Source: Chlamydiia bacterium
GTDB lineage: Bacteria > Chlamydiota > Chlamydiia > Chlamydiales > FEN-1388
Direction: 5' to 3'
Length of the DNA: 5,720 bases
Assembly (NCBI GenBank): GCA_003170575.1
Contig: PMZB01000252.1
Span: 1-5,720, forward strand
Both the position numbers and the translations under genes were made by a program. The notes beneath the pieces were generated by a model. It did no database searches. It saw only the letters and a list, made by a program, of their open reading frames with translations, and was not told where the DNA came from. Below are positions 5,709-5,720 of the stretch, piece by piece (position 1 is the stretch's first letter; every line of letters starts with the position of its first letter).

Positions 5709-5720
5709 ATGATTTCCCTT

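Noticed and set aside
1..5720. tRNA, rRNA, CRISPR array, insertion sequence or att site
   Set aside because: No cloverleaf-like sequence, regularly spaced repeat, transposase frame or terminal inverted repeats were found. The only long repeats are the paralog matches in the NTF2-like array.

Overview
The window (about 40% G+C by eye) looks like the genome of an obligate intracellular, host-associated bacterium. My best guess is a chlamydia-related member of the Chlamydiota (Parachlamydiales type). That guess rests on three things: the general look of the TopA protein, small secreted NTF2-like proteins in tandem, and above all a gene for a eukaryotic-type ubiquitin-specific protease (USP, peptidase family C19), a protein class known mainly from bacteria living inside eukaryotic cells. 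An amoeba symbiont of another phylum is not excluded.

Layout. Bases 1-1360 (+ strand) hold a tandem array of three related small exported proteins with an NTF2-like/DUF4440-type fold. The first is cut by the left edge. The second (438-920) and third (944-1360) have clear signal peptides and lie 23 bp apart, so they are probably co-transcribed. Bases 1361-1430 separate the array from the convergent topA gene and carry two hairpins that could stop transcription from one or both sides.

Bases 1431-3728 (- strand) encode a complete DNA topoisomerase I of 765 residues with three four-Cys zinc fingers and a lysine-rich tail. It lacks the SWIB domain fused to TopA in Chlamydia trachomatis. A good vegetative promoter candidate for topA lies in the 78-bp gap to the next gene.

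Bases 3807-5645 (- strand) encode a 612-residue protein with every recognisable USP signature: Cys box (C178), Q/D box (D360), a RF-type strand motif, His box (H555), a following Asn-Asp (N580-D581) and the terminal YxLFY strand. It probably acts in the host cell as a deubiquitinating effector. It has an unusual helical insertion of about 110 residues, no zinc-binding cysteines in the fingers region, and about 150 residues of unrecognised N-terminal sequence. A strong intrinsic terminator for a - strand gene beyond the right edge ends only 22 bp before its start codon, so how the gene is transcribed is an open question.

The genes do not form one pathway. topA is housekeeping, while the exported NTF2-like array and the USP protease look like accessory, host-interaction genes on either side of it. 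No RNA genes, CRISPR arrays or insertion sequences were seen.
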